This document shows positions 1 to 10,100 of a stretch of 64,000 nt of DNA, in pieces. The stretch comes from Clostridium sp. GTDB taxonomy: Bacteria; Bacteroidota; Bacteroidia; Bacteroidales; Bacteroidaceae. The DNA lies in the NCBI GenBank assembly GCA_023663705.1, contig JAMPGY010000001.1, positions 200,054 to 264,053 on the forward strand. Reading direction: 5' to 3'. Each line of letters starts with the position of its first letter. The stretch's first letter is position 1. Below the pieces are notes generated by a model. It was given only the letters and a program-made list of their open reading frames with translations. It was not told the origin of the DNA and ran no database searches. The position numbers and the translations under genes are program-made.

Positions 1-54
1 TGCACACCAGATACTTCAATATTTTGCAATGATTGGGGATAGAGGGCATAAAAC

Positions 55-89
55 AAAACCTCTGAAAATCGGTGATTTTCAGAGGTTTT
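55..89. terminator. Perfect 16-bp inverted repeat, bidirectional terminator
   Basis: Bases 55-70 (starting aaaacctctg) are perfectly complementary to 74-89, with a 3-nt loop. A-tract and T-tract flanks would let it stop transcription in either direction. It lies just past the 3' end of the minus-strand tRNA-Lys. Confidence 0.85.
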
Positions 90-112
90 CGTCGGATTGA
101 TAAACCCTTCTG

Positions 113-185
113 TGATCCGCTTGGGGCTCGAACCCAAGACCCCAACATTAAAAGTGTTGTGCTCTACCAGCTGAGCTAGCGAATC
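113..185 (-). tRNA. tRNA-Lys (anticodon TTT)
   Basis: Read on the minus strand, a 7-bp acceptor stem (GATTCGC with GCGGATC, one G-U pair) closes a 73-nt cloverleaf. The anticodon stem CAACA/TGTTG holds the loop CTTTTAA, giving anticodon TTT. The T arm GGGTTCGAGCCC is canonical. The 3' CCA is not encoded. A consensus promoter precedes it and a strong terminator follows it. Confidence 0.95.
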
Positions 186-212
186 AGCCTTGGTGCTTTT
201 GTTAAGCGGTTG

Positions 213-244
213 CAAAGGTATGAATTTCTTTTTGTTCTTGCAAA
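213..244 (-). promoter_or_regulatory. Promoter of tRNA-Lys
   Basis: On the minus strand, TTTG (241-244), a 20-bp spacer and TACCTTTG (213-220) match the Bacteroidetes sigma consensus exactly. It lies about 28 bp upstream of the mature tRNA. Confidence 0.8.
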
Positions 245-264
245 TAAAAGCACATTTTTATTTA

Positions 265-1389
265 TTATTCTTTTGTAGAGTCCAATAGTTCTGTGCCTTG
301 TGCTTCTTCCCATTCCCTCTCGTCTTTGGCTATGAAGCGGCGGTAGTAGGACAGGAGGAGGGTGGTGCTGGGGAGGGCTATGATCAGACCGATCATACCT
401 AAAAGACTTCCCCAAATGGAGAGTGACAGAAGTATGACGGCCGGGTTTAATCCCATGATTTTCCCCATGATTTTAGGCACAAGAACCATGTCCTGAATGG
501 CTTGGACCACGGCAAAAACCAGCAGTGCCGAGAGTAAAATCCACCAGAAGTTCTCTCCCGTATTGGCCGCTTTGAGCAGAGCCAGCAGGATGGTGGGGAT
601 GAAGCCGATGAGCTGCAGATAGGGCACCAGGTTGAGGAATCCGATGAACAGTCCCAGTCCGATGGCCAAGGGGAAATCAATGATGAGGAAACCTATGCTG
701 AACAGAATTCCTACCAGCAGAGCCACCAGTGCCTGTCCACGGAAGTAGGCATTCATGCCCCGTTCTACATCGGAGGCCAGTGAGACGGCAAAATCCCGGC
801 TGCCTTTGGGCACCAATTTAATCCATCCTTTGGAAAGCGATTCATAGTCCAATAGGATGAAAAACATATAAAGGAGGATAATGAATGAGGCAAATATGCC
901 GAGCAAAAAGTCTACCGTGTGGTATACTACCGACCACAATTGGCTGAGGGTGATGCGAATGGCTTCCACTAGATTGTTCTCATGGATTAGGCGTAGAATG
1001 ACGTTTTGGTCGATATTCTTTTTAAGATAAGATTCCAGTTGCACCCACAGGTCTTCGCCATAGTTGGTGTGAGCCAAATAGTCACCGGCTAAGTTACGGA
1101 ACTTGATGATTTCGGAAATAACAGGAGGTACAATCAGGTATAATGTCAGACCGATGATAATAATGCCGGTCAGCATGGCCAGTACGATGCTGACTGTTCG
1201 ATTTTTCACCCGCAAACGATATTGGAAAAATTTCACCGTGGGGTAGAGCATATAGGCCAAAATCCATGCCACAAAGAAGGGCAAAAGCACATCGCTCAGA
1301 TAGTTGAGGGTGAAGATGGCTGCTCCCGCACCTAAGGTCAGCAACAGACCACGGATAAAGCGGTCGAAGGTAATTTCTTTCTTGAGCAT
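265..1389 (-). CDS. AI-2E family (PerM-type) inner-membrane permease
   Basis: A 374-residue integral membrane protein with several hydrophobic segments and a central hydrophilic part, matching the AI-2E/PerM transporter family in length and pattern. The C-terminal stretch with DMVLVPKIMGKIMGLNP is typical of the family. Members have been proposed to export autoinducer-2, or in other bacteria to act as Na+/H+ antiporters, so the substrate is unknown here. It starts 13 bp after the tdk stop and has no promoter of its own, so it is probably the second gene of a tdk operon. Confidence 0.85.
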   Translation of the reverse strand: MLKKEITFDRFIRGLLLTLGAGAAIFTLNYLSDVLLPFFVAWILAYMLYPTVKFFQYRLRVKNRTVSIVLAMLTGIIIIGLTLYLIVPPVISEIIKFRNLAGDYLAHTNYGEDLWVQLESYLKKNIDQNVILRLIHENNLVEAIRITLSQLWSVVYHTVDFLLGIFASFIILLYMFFILLDYESLSKGWIKLVPKGSRDFAVSLASDVERGMNAYFRGQALVALLVGILFSIGFLIIDFPLAIGLGLFIGFLNLVPYLQLIGFIPTILLALLKAANTGENFWWILLSALLVFAVVQAIQDMVLVPKIMGKIMGLNPAVILLSLSIWGSLLGMIGLIIALPSTTLLLSYYRRFIAKDEREWEEAQGTELLDSTKE

Positions 1390-1402
1390 GGAGTTTTAAT
1401 GC

Positions 1403-2008
1403 TTAAAGGTTTGATTCGTTTTTCTCCTCTGCGGCCCTCGCTTTCAGATAGCACTGTCTGCACAAGGGCTCATAGGTGGTCATTTCGCCCAGCATGACTT
1501 GCTTGTCGCAATCCACCGTGCGGTGGGACACATAAGCCAGGTTTCCGCACTTCAGGCAGATGGCATGTACTTTGGTTACATCGTCGGCAATGGCGCACAA
1601 GGCAGGCATGGGACCAAAGGGCTGTCCTTTGAAGTCCAAATCCAGACCCGCTACGATGACCCGTATGCCTCGATTGGCCAGTTCGTTGCACACGTTTACG
1701 ATGTTACTGTCGAAAAACTGTGCTTCGTCGATACCCACGACATCGGTGTCCGAACTAAGCAGCAGGATGCTTGCCGCCGTCTCCACAGGAGTGGATGGAA
1801 TGGAATTGCCTTCGTGTGAGACAACGTCCTCTTCGGAATAGCGTACATCTACATGTGGTTTGAAAATCTCCACTTTCTGACGTGCTATCTTGGCACGTTT
1901 CATTCGGCGTATAAGTTCCTCTGTTTTACCGGAAAACATCGATCCGCAGATTACTTCTATCCGTCCGTGGCGTGTAGCTTCTCCGCTGTGTACTGTCATT
2001 TGGGTCAT
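1403..2008 (-). CDS. tdk: Thymidine kinase
   Basis: Phosphorylates thymidine to dTMP in nucleotide salvage. The 201-residue product has the Walker A motif GSMFSGKT (residues 22-29), the DEAQFF segment, and two zinc-binding cysteine pairs (CLKC and CRQC) of the TK1-like family. The open frame extends 40 codons upstream, but a TATATTTG box at 2033-2040 lies within that extension, so the ATG at 2008 is preferred; the ATG at 1999 is also possible. First gene of a two-gene unit with the AI-2E permease, divergent from rsmI. thyA and folA lie elsewhere in the window, so both de novo and salvage dTMP routes are present. Confidence 0.93.
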   Translation of the reverse strand: MTQMTVHSGEATRHGRIEVICGSMFSGKTEELIRRMKRAKIARQKVEIFKPHVDVRYSEEDVVSHEGNSIPSTPVETAASILLLSSDTDVVGIDEAQFFDSNIVNVCNELANRGIRVIVAGLDLDFKGQPFGPMPALCAIADDVTKVHAICLKCGNLAYVSHRTVDCDKQVMLGEMTTYEPLCRQCYLKARAAEEKNESNL

Positions 2009-2032
2009 ATTGTAAGGTTTAAAAACGGAGCA

Positions 2033-2040
2033 CAAATATA
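2033..2040 (-). promoter_or_regulatory. -7 box upstream of tdk
   Basis: The minus strand reads TATATTTG, matching TAnnTTTG, about 25 bp upstream of the chosen ATG. Confidence 0.6.
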
Positions 2041-2136
2041 CGATTTGCAAATCAGAAATAAGGGAAAAAACTTCGCAAAATGATAAACTTCTGTTAAATA
2101 ATAGAGTTGTTTCGGTAGCTCTTACCATTTTATGCT

Positions 2137-2144
2137 TACTTTTG
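2137..2144 (+). promoter_or_regulatory. -7 box upstream of rsmI
   Basis: TACTTTTG matches TAnnTTTG and lies 19 bp before the rsmI ATG. Together with the box at 2033-2040 it forms a divergent promoter region of about 150 bp. Confidence 0.6.
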
Positions 2145-2163
2145 CCTCATAACAATCAGGGAC

Positions 2164-2886
2164 ATGGGAACATTATATTTGGTGCCGACTCCTGTCGGTA
2201 ACTTGGAGGACATCACAGCTCGTGCGTTGCGCATATTGAAAGAAGCTGATCTGATTTTGGCGGAGGATACACGTACCTCCGGGATTTTGTTGAAGCATTT
2301 TGGGATAAAGAACGCCATGCTGTCCTACCATAAGTTCAACGAGCATCAGACCGTGGCCGGTGTGGTGTCCCGCCTGCAGGCCGGTGAGACGGTTGCTGTG
2401 ATTTCCGATGCCGGCACACCGGGTATATCCGATCCCGGTTTCCTTGTAGCCCGCGAGGCTGTGCGTTGTGGCATAGAGGTAGTCTGTCTGCCAGGTCCCA
2501 CGGCGTTTGTTCCGGCATTGGTGGCTTCCGGTCTTCCCTGCGACCGTTTCTGTTTCGAGGGTTTTCTGCCTCCTAAGAAAGGAAGGAGTACCCGTTTGGA
2601 AAAGTTGAAATCGGAAACACGCACCCTTGTCTTCTATGAATCTCCCCACCGTTTGGCGAAGACATTGGCTCAGTTTGCCGAGGTGTTTGGAGCGGAGCGT
2701 CCGGCTGCTGTTTGCCGTGAGATCTCCAAAATACACGAGGAATGTCATCGTGGCACGATGGCCGAGCTTGTGGAATACTTCACGGCTAATGAGCCTCGTG
2801 GTGAGATCGTGCTCATTGTGGGTGGTGCGGAAGAGCCAAGGAAAGAAAAAAAGAAAGGGGATATCCCTGATAGAGATAACCAATAA
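2164..2886 (+). CDS. rsmI: 16S rRNA (cytidine1402-2'-O)-methyltransferase
   Basis: SAM-dependent 2'-O-methylation of C1402 in the ribosomal decoding centre. The 240-residue protein begins with the family signature GTLYLVPTPVGNLEDITARA, followed by the AEDTR segment, the glycine loop SDAGTPGISDPG and YESPHR, all typical of the tetrapyrrole-methylase fold of RsmI. The C-terminus ends in a short lysine-rich tail. A TAnnTTTG box lies 19 bp upstream, and a lipoprotein gene follows after 28 bp and may be cotranscribed. Confidence 0.95.
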   Translation: MGTLYLVPTPVGNLEDITARALRILKEADLILAEDTRTSGILLKHFGIKNAMLSYHKFNEHQTVAGVVSRLQAGETVAVISDAGTPGISDPGFLVAREAVRCGIEVVCLPGPTAFVPALVASGLPCDRFCFEGFLPPKKGRSTRLEKLKSETRTLVFYESPHRLAKTLAQFAEVFGAERPAAVCREISKIHEECHRGTMAELVEYFTANEPRGEIVLIVGGAEEPRKEKKKGDIPDRDNQ

Positions 2887-2914
2887 GAAACTTTTAAAAA
2901 AAACTATTTAGCGT

Positions 2915-3769
2915 ATGAAGAAGATTACATTACTCGCATCATGCTTGCTCGTGATGGCAGCTTGCGATAACGGGAATAGCCGTAAGGATGCCCAAGTGGC
3001 ACAGGAACGTGATTCTTTGATGCAAATCATATCAGAGAAGGATAACGAATTGAACGAGCTCATGGGGACATTCAATGACGTGCAGGAGGGATTCCGCCGC
3101 ATCAACGAGGCCGAGGGACGGGTGACCGTGGCTAATGCCAATCCGGAGAATGCTTCGGCTAAGGAGGTGATTCGTGAGAATATGCAATTCATTCAGGAAG
3201 TAATGGAACAAAACCGCACGATGATTGCAAAATTGCAGGAACAGATGAAAAACAGTAGCTTCAAGGCGGACAAACTGTCCAAGGCTATTGAGGCGCTCAC
3301 GGCTCAGTTGGCCGAGCAGACACAGCGTGTGCAGGATCTGGAGACTCAGCTGGCTGAGAAGGATATTGTGATCGCTCAGCAGACTGAGGCGATCAACAAC
3401 CTGAACTCCGACGTGGAGAATCTCGCGGAAGAAAATCAGAGCAAGACTCAGAAGGTCAGTGAACAGGACAAGCAGTTGCATGCTGCCTGGTTTGTATTCG
3501 GAACGAAAGCCGAACTGAAGGAACAGAAAATCCTGCAGAGCGGCGATGTGTTGAAGACCACAGATTTCAACAAGGGATATTTCACTCAGATCGACATCCG
3601 TCACGACAAGGAGATCAAACTGTATTCCAAAAGTGCGAAATTGCTCACCAGTCATCCTGCCGGCACCTATACGCTCAGCAAGGATGCCAAGGGGCAGTAT
3701 GTGCTGAAGATAGTTAATCCCGACCAGTTCTGGAGTGTGAGCCGCTATCTGGTGGTACAGGTGAAATAA
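2915..3769 (+). CDS. Coiled-coil lipoprotein of unknown function
   Basis: A 284-residue protein with a lipoprotein signal peptide; the lipobox LVMAAC places the lipidated cysteine at residue 17. Residues of about 25-190 are rich in Glu, Gln, Lys and Leu in heptad-like spacing, indicating a long coiled coil. The last 90 or so residues look like a small beta-rich domain. I do not recognise a named family. It probably sits at the outer membrane, and the coiled coil could act as a spacer or oligomerisation stalk. It follows rsmI by 28 bp and is closed by a terminator at 3813-3856. Confidence 0.8.
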   Translation: MKKITLLASCLLVMAACDNGNSRKDAQVAQERDSLMQIISEKDNELNELMGTFNDVQEGFRRINEAEGRVTVANANPENASAKEVIRENMQFIQEVMEQNRTMIAKLQEQMKNSSFKADKLSKAIEALTAQLAEQTQRVQDLETQLAEKDIVIAQQTEAINNLNSDVENLAEENQSKTQKVSEQDKQLHAAWFVFGTKAELKEQKILQSGDVLKTTDFNKGYFTQIDIRHDKEIKLYSKSAKLLTSHPAGTYTLSKDAKGQYVLKIVNPDQFWSVSRYLVVQVK

Positions 3770-3812
3770 AACTGTCGATATGTAATGAGTTTATCCCCTT
3801 CGGGGTATTATG

Positions 3813-3856
3813 AACTGCATCCCAAAAGTTTTGTGTCTAACTTTTAGGATGCAGTT
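3813..3856 (+). terminator. Terminator after the coiled-coil lipoprotein gene
   Basis: Bases 3813-3830 pair with 3839-3856 (18-bp arms, one G-U or mismatch, 8-nt loop). Only a short T-tract follows. Confidence 0.65.
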
Positions 3857-3958
3857 TCAGTTTGTGACCGTTGTGGCTTTACGGATAATCAGCGGCTCAA
3901 CCAAAACCTTGTAACTCAATTCTATCGCTATATCTTTCCGCATTTCACTTTTTTGTCG

Positions 3959-3966
3959 TAACTTTG
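3959..3966 (+). promoter_or_regulatory. -7 box upstream of hflX
   Basis: TAACTTTG matches TAnnTTTG and lies 28 bp before the ATG at 3995. Confidence 0.6.
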
Positions 3967-3994
3967 TCTTCGTGATAATAAAAAAGAATTGTTG

Positions 3995-5257
3995 ATGAAA
4001 GAATTTGTGATTTCCGAAGCACAGGCCGAAACGGCTGTTCTGGTGGGACTGATTACCACAGAACAGAACGAACGGAAGACCAACGAATATTTGGACGAGC
4101 TGGAGTTTCTGGCTCATACAGCCGGAGCACAGACTATCCGGCGTTTCACGCAGCGTATGGCCGGGCCGAGTTCTGTTACCTACGTGGGTAAGGGAAAATT
4201 GGAGGAAATCCGGCATTTCATAGAAGAGGAGGAAGAACAGGAACGCGAGGTGGGCATGGTGATTTTTGATGATGAGCTGTCTGCCAAGCAGATTCGCAAT
4301 ATCGAGGCGGAACTGAAAGTGAAGATCCTGGACCGCACCTCGCTCATCCTTGACATCTTCGCAATGCGTGCCCAGACGGCCAATGCCAAGACTCAGGTGG
4401 AATTGGCTCAATACAAATACATGCTTCCCCGTTTGCAACGCCTGTGGACCCATCTGGAGCGTCAGGGCGGTGGTTCCGGATCCGGTGGAGGAAAAGGATC
4501 TGTGGGATTGCGCGGACCGGGTGAAACCCAGCTGGAGATGGACCGACGCATCATCCTCAACCGCATGGCGCTGTTGAAACAACGTCTGGCCGACATCGAC
4601 CGTCAGAAGATCACCCAGCGCAGCAATCGCGGACGTATGATACGTGTGGCGCTGGTGGGATACACCAATGTGGGCAAGAGCACTTTGATGAACCTTTTGG
4701 CCAAGAGCGAGGTGTTTGCCGAGAATAAACTGTTTGCCACGCTGGACACAACCGTGCGCAAAGTAATCATCGACAACCTGCCTTTCCTTCTGTCCGACAC
4801 CGTGGGATTTATCCGCAAGTTGCCCACCGATCTGGTGGACTCTTTCAAGAGCACACTTGATGAGGTGCGTGAGGCCGACTTGCTGCTGCACGTGGTGGAT
4901 ATATCCCATCCCGATTTTGAAGACCAGATCAAGGTGGTGGAGAAAACATTGGCCGACTTGAAATGCAGCGACAAACCCTCGATGATCGTCTTCAATAAGG
5001 TGGATGCTTACCGATGGATAGAAAAAGACGAGGACGACCTCTCGCCCATGACGAAGGAGAACATCCCCTTGGCCGATCTGATGAATACCTGGATGGCCCG
5101 GCTCAATGATAACTGCTTCTTCATCTCCGCCCGCGAGCGCACCAACATTGACGAGTTCAAGCAACTCCTATATAATAAGGTGAGGGAATTGCATGTACAG
5201 AAGTACCCCTACAATGATTTCCTGTTTCAGAAATACGATGAGGACGGAGTGCAATGA
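3995..5257 (+). CDS. hflX: Ribosome-associated GTPase HflX
   Basis: HflX binds the 50S subunit and helps split or rescue stalled ribosomes. The 420-residue protein has the N-terminal HflX domain, a helical middle with the glycine-rich GGGSGSGGGKGSVGLRGPGE loop, and a G domain with G1 GYTNVGKST (near residue 222), G3 DTVGF and G4 NKVD. The open frame could begin at TTG 3989, but the ATG at 3995 is the natural start. Monocistronic by appearance, with a -7 box 28 bp upstream. Confidence 0.93.
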   Translation: MKEFVISEAQAETAVLVGLITTEQNERKTNEYLDELEFLAHTAGAQTIRRFTQRMAGPSSVTYVGKGKLEEIRHFIEEEEEQEREVGMVIFDDELSAKQIRNIEAELKVKILDRTSLILDIFAMRAQTANAKTQVELAQYKYMLPRLQRLWTHLERQGGGSGSGGGKGSVGLRGPGETQLEMDRRIILNRMALLKQRLADIDRQKITQRSNRGRMIRVALVGYTNVGKSTLMNLLAKSEVFAENKLFATLDTTVRKVIIDNLPFLLSDTVGFIRKLPTDLVDSFKSTLDEVREADLLLHVVDISHPDFEDQIKVVEKTLADLKCSDKPSMIVFNKVDAYRWIEKDEDDLSPMTKENIPLADLMNTWMARLNDNCFFISARERTNIDEFKQLLYNKVRELHVQKYPYNDFLFQKYDEDGVQ

Positions 5258-5271
5258 ACTGAAAAAAACAC

Positions 5272-5279
5272 TATCTTTG
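5272..5279 (+). promoter_or_regulatory. -7 box upstream of the fumarase gene
   Basis: TATCTTTG matches TAnnTTTG, 45 bp before the ATG. Confidence 0.65.
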
Positions 5280-5323
5280 TCTGACAGTGAATACGAAGAA
5301 CAATCTCTATAAAACAATTATCT

Positions 5324-6967
5324 ATGGCTAACATTCCTGAATTCAAGTACGCTCCTATGTTTCAGCAGGGCAAGGACGATACGGAATATTATCTGCTGAC
5401 AAAAGACTACGTGTCGGTCGGTGAGTTTGAGGGCACACCGGTGTTGAAGGTAGCACCCGAAGGTCTGACGGCGATGGCCAACGCGGCCTTCCGCGATGTG
5501 TCGTTCCTGTTGCGTCGTGCCCACAACGAACAGGTGGCTAAGATCCTGTCCGATCCCGAAGCCAGCGACAACGACAAATACGTGGCTTTGACGTTCCTGC
5601 GCAATGCCGAAATCTCAGCCAAGGGTAAGCTGCCCTTGTGTCAGGATACCGGTACGGCCATTATTCACGGTGAGAAGGGCCAGCAGGTGTGGACGGGCTA
5701 TTGTGACGAGGAAGCTCTCTCCAAGGGGGTATTCAAGACCTACACAGAGGAGAACCTGCGTTACAGCCAGAACGCTCCCTTGAGTATGTATGAGGAAGTG
5801 AACACCAAGTGCAACCTGCCCGCTCAGATCGACATTGAGGCAACCGAAGGCATGGAGTATAAGTTCCTTTGTGTGACGAAGGGCGGCGGATCGGCCAACA
5901 AGACCTATCTCTATCAGGAGACCAAGGCCATCCTCAATCCCGCAACGCTTGTTCCGTTCCTCGTGGGCAAGATGAAAACGTTGGGTACGGCCGCTTGTCC
6001 TCCCTATCACATTGCGTTCGTGATCGGCGGAACATCTGCCGAAAAGAACCTGCTGACGGTGAAGCTGGCTTCTACCCACTACTACGACAACTTGCCCACT
6101 ACGGGTGACGAAACCGGTCGTGCCTTCCGCGATGTAGAATTGGAGAAGCAGGTGCTCGAAGAGGCACACCGCATTGGTCTGGGTGCTCAGTTCGGCGGTA
6201 AATATATGGCTCACGACGTGCGCATCATCCGTCTTCCACGTCATGGTGCCTCCTGTCCTGTGGGACTGGGCGTATCTTGCTCGGCCGACCGTAACATTAA
6301 GTGCAAGATCAACAAGGACGGTATCTGGATTGAGAAGATGGATTCCAATCCGGGCGAACTGATTCCTGCCGAACTGCGTGAGGCAGGCGAGGGCAATGCC
6401 GTGAAGATAGACCTGAACCAGCCTATGGCCGACATACTGAAGGAACTGGACAAATATCCCGTGGCCACCCGTCTGTCGCTCAACGGCACCATCATTGTGG
6501 GCCGCGACATCGCTCATGCCAAGTTGAAGGAGCGTCTCGACAGCGGCGAGGAACTTCCGCAGTACATCAAGGATCATCCCATCTACTACGCCGGTCCGGC
6601 CAAGACGCCTGCCGGTATGGCCTGCGGTTCGATGGGACCCACAACAGCCGGTCGTATGGATCCCTATGTGGATCTGTTCCAGAGCCATGGCGGAAGCATG
6701 ATCATGCTGGCCAAAGGCAACCGTTCGCAACAGGTGACGGATGCCTGCAAGAAGCATGGCGGTTTCTACCTCGGTTCCATCGGCGGTCCGGCTGCTATCT
6801 TGGCTCAGAACAACATCAAGAGCATCGAGTGTGTGGAATATCCGGAGCTGGGCATGGAAGCCATCTGGAAGATTGAGGTGGAAGACTTCCCCGCGTTCAT
6901 TCTGGTGGACAACAAGGGTAATGATTTCTTTCAGCAAATAAAGCCCTTGTGTCCCGTTAAGAAATAA
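5324..6967 (+). CDS. Class I (iron-sulfur) fumarate hydratase
   Basis: Interconverts fumarate and malate; in Bacteroides-like anaerobes this step serves the reductive branch leading to succinate and propionate. The 547 residues match the single-chain FumA/FumB type (about 548). LPLCQDTG near residue 105 carries a probable [4Fe-4S] cysteine, with further conserved cysteines in the [17 protein letters not shown] region. The C-terminal beta-domain contains [20 protein letters not shown]. It has its own promoter box and a strong downstream terminator. Oxygen lability is expected from the family. Confidence 0.94.
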   Translation: MANIPEFKYAPMFQQGKDDTEYYLLTKDYVSVGEFEGTPVLKVAPEGLTAMANAAFRDVSFLLRRAHNEQVAKILSDPEASDNDKYVALTFLRNAEISAKGKLPLCQDTGTAIIHGEKGQQVWTGYCDEEALSKGVFKTYTEENLRYSQNAPLSMYEEVNTKCNLPAQIDIEATEGMEYKFLCVTKGGGSANKTYLYQETKAILNPATLVPFLVGKMKTLGTAACPPYHIAFVIGGTSAEKNLLTVKLASTHYYDNLPTTGDETGRAFRDVELEKQVLEEAHRIGLGAQFGGKYMAHDVRIIRLPRHGASCPVGLGVSCSADRNIKCKINKDGIWIEKMDSNPGELIPAELREAGEGNAVKIDLNQPMADILKELDKYPVATRLSLNGTIIVGRDIAHAKLKERLDSGEELPQYIKDHPIYYAGPAKTPAGMACGSMGPTTAGRMDPYVDLFQSHGGSMIMLAKGNRSQQVTDACKKHGGFYLGSIGGPAAILAQNNIKSIECVEYPELGMEAIWKIEVEDFPAFILVDNKGNDFFQQIKPLCPVKK

Positions 6968-6991
6968 TTGATTTTTATCACAACTCATTTG

Positions 6992-7021
6992 TAGCCGCAG
7001 AAAGTCCGCTTTCTGCGGCTA
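6992..7021 (+). terminator. Terminator after the fumarase gene
   Basis: A perfect 13-bp stem (6992-7004 with 7009-7021, starting tagccgcag), with a 4-nt loop, 24 bp after the stop codon. Confidence 0.8.
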
Positions 7022-7096
7022 CATTATTTATATATCTGTTCAAATTGAAATTTATGTTTATTTAACAATCGGGAGGGTAAATAAGGACTTTTTATT

Positions 7097-7104
7097 TAAA
7101 TTTG
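7097..7104 (+). promoter_or_regulatory. -7 box upstream of the 1191-residue secreted protein gene
   Basis: TAAATTTG matches TAnnTTTG and predicts a leader of about 90 nt before the ATG at 7199. Confidence 0.55.
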
Positions 7105-7198
7105 CATACGGTAGCCCTGTATAGTGTGGATGAGTGTATGTGTGGAGGTTGCCGGCCTTGTTGAATTATTACTCATTATTACAATAAACAAATATGTT

Positions 7199-10100
7199 AT
7201 GAGAAAATTCCAATTATTACTAACGTTGGTATTGCTGTTGTGCAATGTCAATGTGATGTGGGGATACGTGGCGTTGGGCAATCCGACGGATGAGTCCCGA
7301 TCCGGTATGAATCTGTTTTTTAGTCGGGGCACAATCAGCGAAATCCAGAATGTACTGAATGCAACCAACGACCTGATAAATATCAAAGGCGGTACTGCTC
7401 CCGGTTGCTACCCCGCAAATCTTGTTGAGGCATACACTGTTGCCCGCGAGGAAGCCTATAATTTGTCCCAACTTGATGTGGAACCATCGCAGGATGTGGC
7501 TGCTGCGGCCATCTGCAAGTTGCAGGATGCATACAATGCGCTCAAGGAGGCGGATCCGGCTCCCGTTGTGACCGGATATTACCGTTTGGTTTCTGCTTAT
7601 TCAAAGTTCGAAGAACTACAGGGCAGACAGTATGCCATGTATGCAGACAAAACAGGACTGAAATGGGGCTGTGGTGATCTTTGGAATGGCATCAATGACC
7701 TTGATAGTTATGTGTGGTATATTGAAACAGTGGGGGATGACCGTGTTAACCTGCAGAATTTGGGCAATGCTCTTTACGTTGTTGCTCCGGAAAATATCGG
7801 TGTCAGCCAGCTTGTCAACAAAATGGGCAAGACTCCTACCGACAAGGTTACCATCACCTTTTTCGATAACTCGAGTTCTGCGCGCATTAAAATTAACGGA
7901 AGTCAGGACTTACATACCGGCGGTCATGGTAGTGGTAGTGGCACCGGAGGCAGTATAGTATTTTGGAACGGCACTGCTGACGATCTTTCCTCTTGGTATC
8001 TTGAACCGGTATCAGCAGAAGATGTTGCCAAGTACGAAGCTATCCGCAAGCAGAATCAGTTGAATTTGGAATTCAACGAACTGTTGGCACAAACTGAAGA
8101 GAAATACAATATTGCGGCCACCTATAATAAGGTGGACGGAGAGGGTTATCTCAAAACTGTTGACCAGTTGTCGTCCAACGCGGATCACAATGCACTTTTA
8201 ATGGAAGGACAGGAGGGGAGCATCGATGGTCAGGGACTTGCGGGACTGATTGACAATGATATCCACACGTTCTTCCACTCCATGTGGGTAGGCAACGAGA
8301 ATTCACCCCAGACTTACCACAACTTGACGGTAGACCTGAAGACTTCTATCGACAAGTTCGCTTTCTCGATGACTCCGCGTAAGTACACAGTGAGGGCTGA
8401 CGGAACTGTCTCAGAGCAAAGTGCCTTGAAAAACCGCCCGACTGAAATCGTGTTGTATGGTGCGGAAGCCGGTGCAGATATCGAGCAGCCCGAAAGCTGG
8501 ACGAAACTCCGCACAATCACCGGTCTGCCCGGCAGCAGTGTAATAGTTGATGATGCCGAACTGACTTTCACCAGTGTAGGTTATCCCCTCTTCGGTGAGT
8601 ACCAGTACCTGCGTTTTGAGGTGACGAAGACTAATAACGGAGCTTCGCTTAACGGTTTTCCTTACTTCTCGATGGCCGAGTTTCAGGTTTATGATGCTGA
8701 GTTGGACGAAAATAGCCAAATTACAAAATTGGGCGAAGTAGGCATACAGTTTGAAGAGGCTTATAAGAAGGCATTAGGTATTACGGTTCCCACGCGGGAG
8801 GATATAGAGGATTTGCGATTGGCCTTGCAGGCATTTCTGGATGGCGGACTGGCCGATCCCACGGAACTGAAAGCCCTTCTGGTGGAAGCGAATGTATTGG
8901 CTACCGGCATAGTGGAAGCGCAGGAAGACGATGCCAAGCAGCCCGGTCTGTATCCTGCAGGAACCCGCCAGCCTCTTGTCGATGCAGTGACGGTGGCGCA
9001 GGCGTATTGCGATGCACCGGGTAAGTATACGGTAGACGGACTGAAGCAGCAGGTGGAGAACCTGTCGGCTGCAATGGCTGCCACGCGTGAGGCGGAGTAT
9101 ACATTCGACTTCAACACATGGTATCGCATCCGTCATTGCACTTTGTGGTATCAAGCTACAGGCCATGAGGAAATCCAACCGGCGGGCCGCACCGGATATA
9201 TCTATAGTTTGTATGGAAGCGATCGGGCGGAAGATAATGGGGCTTTACATTATGGCATGCCGGAGGATTTGACCGACATATCGGAAGATCAATATTTGTG
9301 GCGCCTTGTACAGGTGGGTGATTCGGCCGTTGCTTTACAGTGCAAGGCTACCGGATTGTTTATGGGCGGTTTTAGAGCAGCCAATGCTACTACGTGGTGG
9401 TCAACGGGGGCTTCCCTTACTCCGGCTTTGTTCAATATAGAACATCAGGGCTTCGGCTCGTTCTCGCTTACGGCCACGGAACTTGATGGCTCCTCTGTCG
9501 GCGAGATTAAATCAGTTTCCGACCGCAATATTCTTCATGCGCAGGTAGACGGTCGGACAGTAGTGTATTGGTCCACCAAAGGACTTCCTAAGGTAAATGA
9601 AAGTGGATATTTGTTCGACAATTCCGGTGCAAACTGGGAGTTTGTGCCCGCCATCCCGATTGAAACCGGTGAGATGGATGCCGTGCCCTTTGTAATTCAC
9701 GACGTGGAGCCGGGTGTGTTGCAGGGAGCCTGCTATCCTTTCTCCACAACCCTCTGTGCGGATGGTTTGAAGGTGTACGAGGTGGCCAAGGTGTTTGCCG
9801 ATGGCGAGGCTGTTTATCTGAATGAGATCGCACAGGAAGAGATCAACCTCGAGGCCGGTCGGCCGGTATACTATACCGTGGGCGGTGTTGTTCCTTACGA
9901 CTATGAAGGGGATGGTCTTGTGACCGATGCGGCTCAGGATGTCCGTATCACCGTCCATACCGACTTTGTTTCCACCCCGCAGACGGTTGGTCTGATGAAT
10001 GGAGTGTTTAAAAATGGAATCATCCCCGCCGGTAGTGGAATACCCAATGTTTACGAAGGGAAAAATGTGATTGCAGGTTCTACCGATTATTTCAAGTATG

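Noticed and set aside
7124..7198. Upstream extension of the 1191-residue protein
   Set aside because: The extra 25 residues would bury the signal peptide; the start at 7199 begins it directly.
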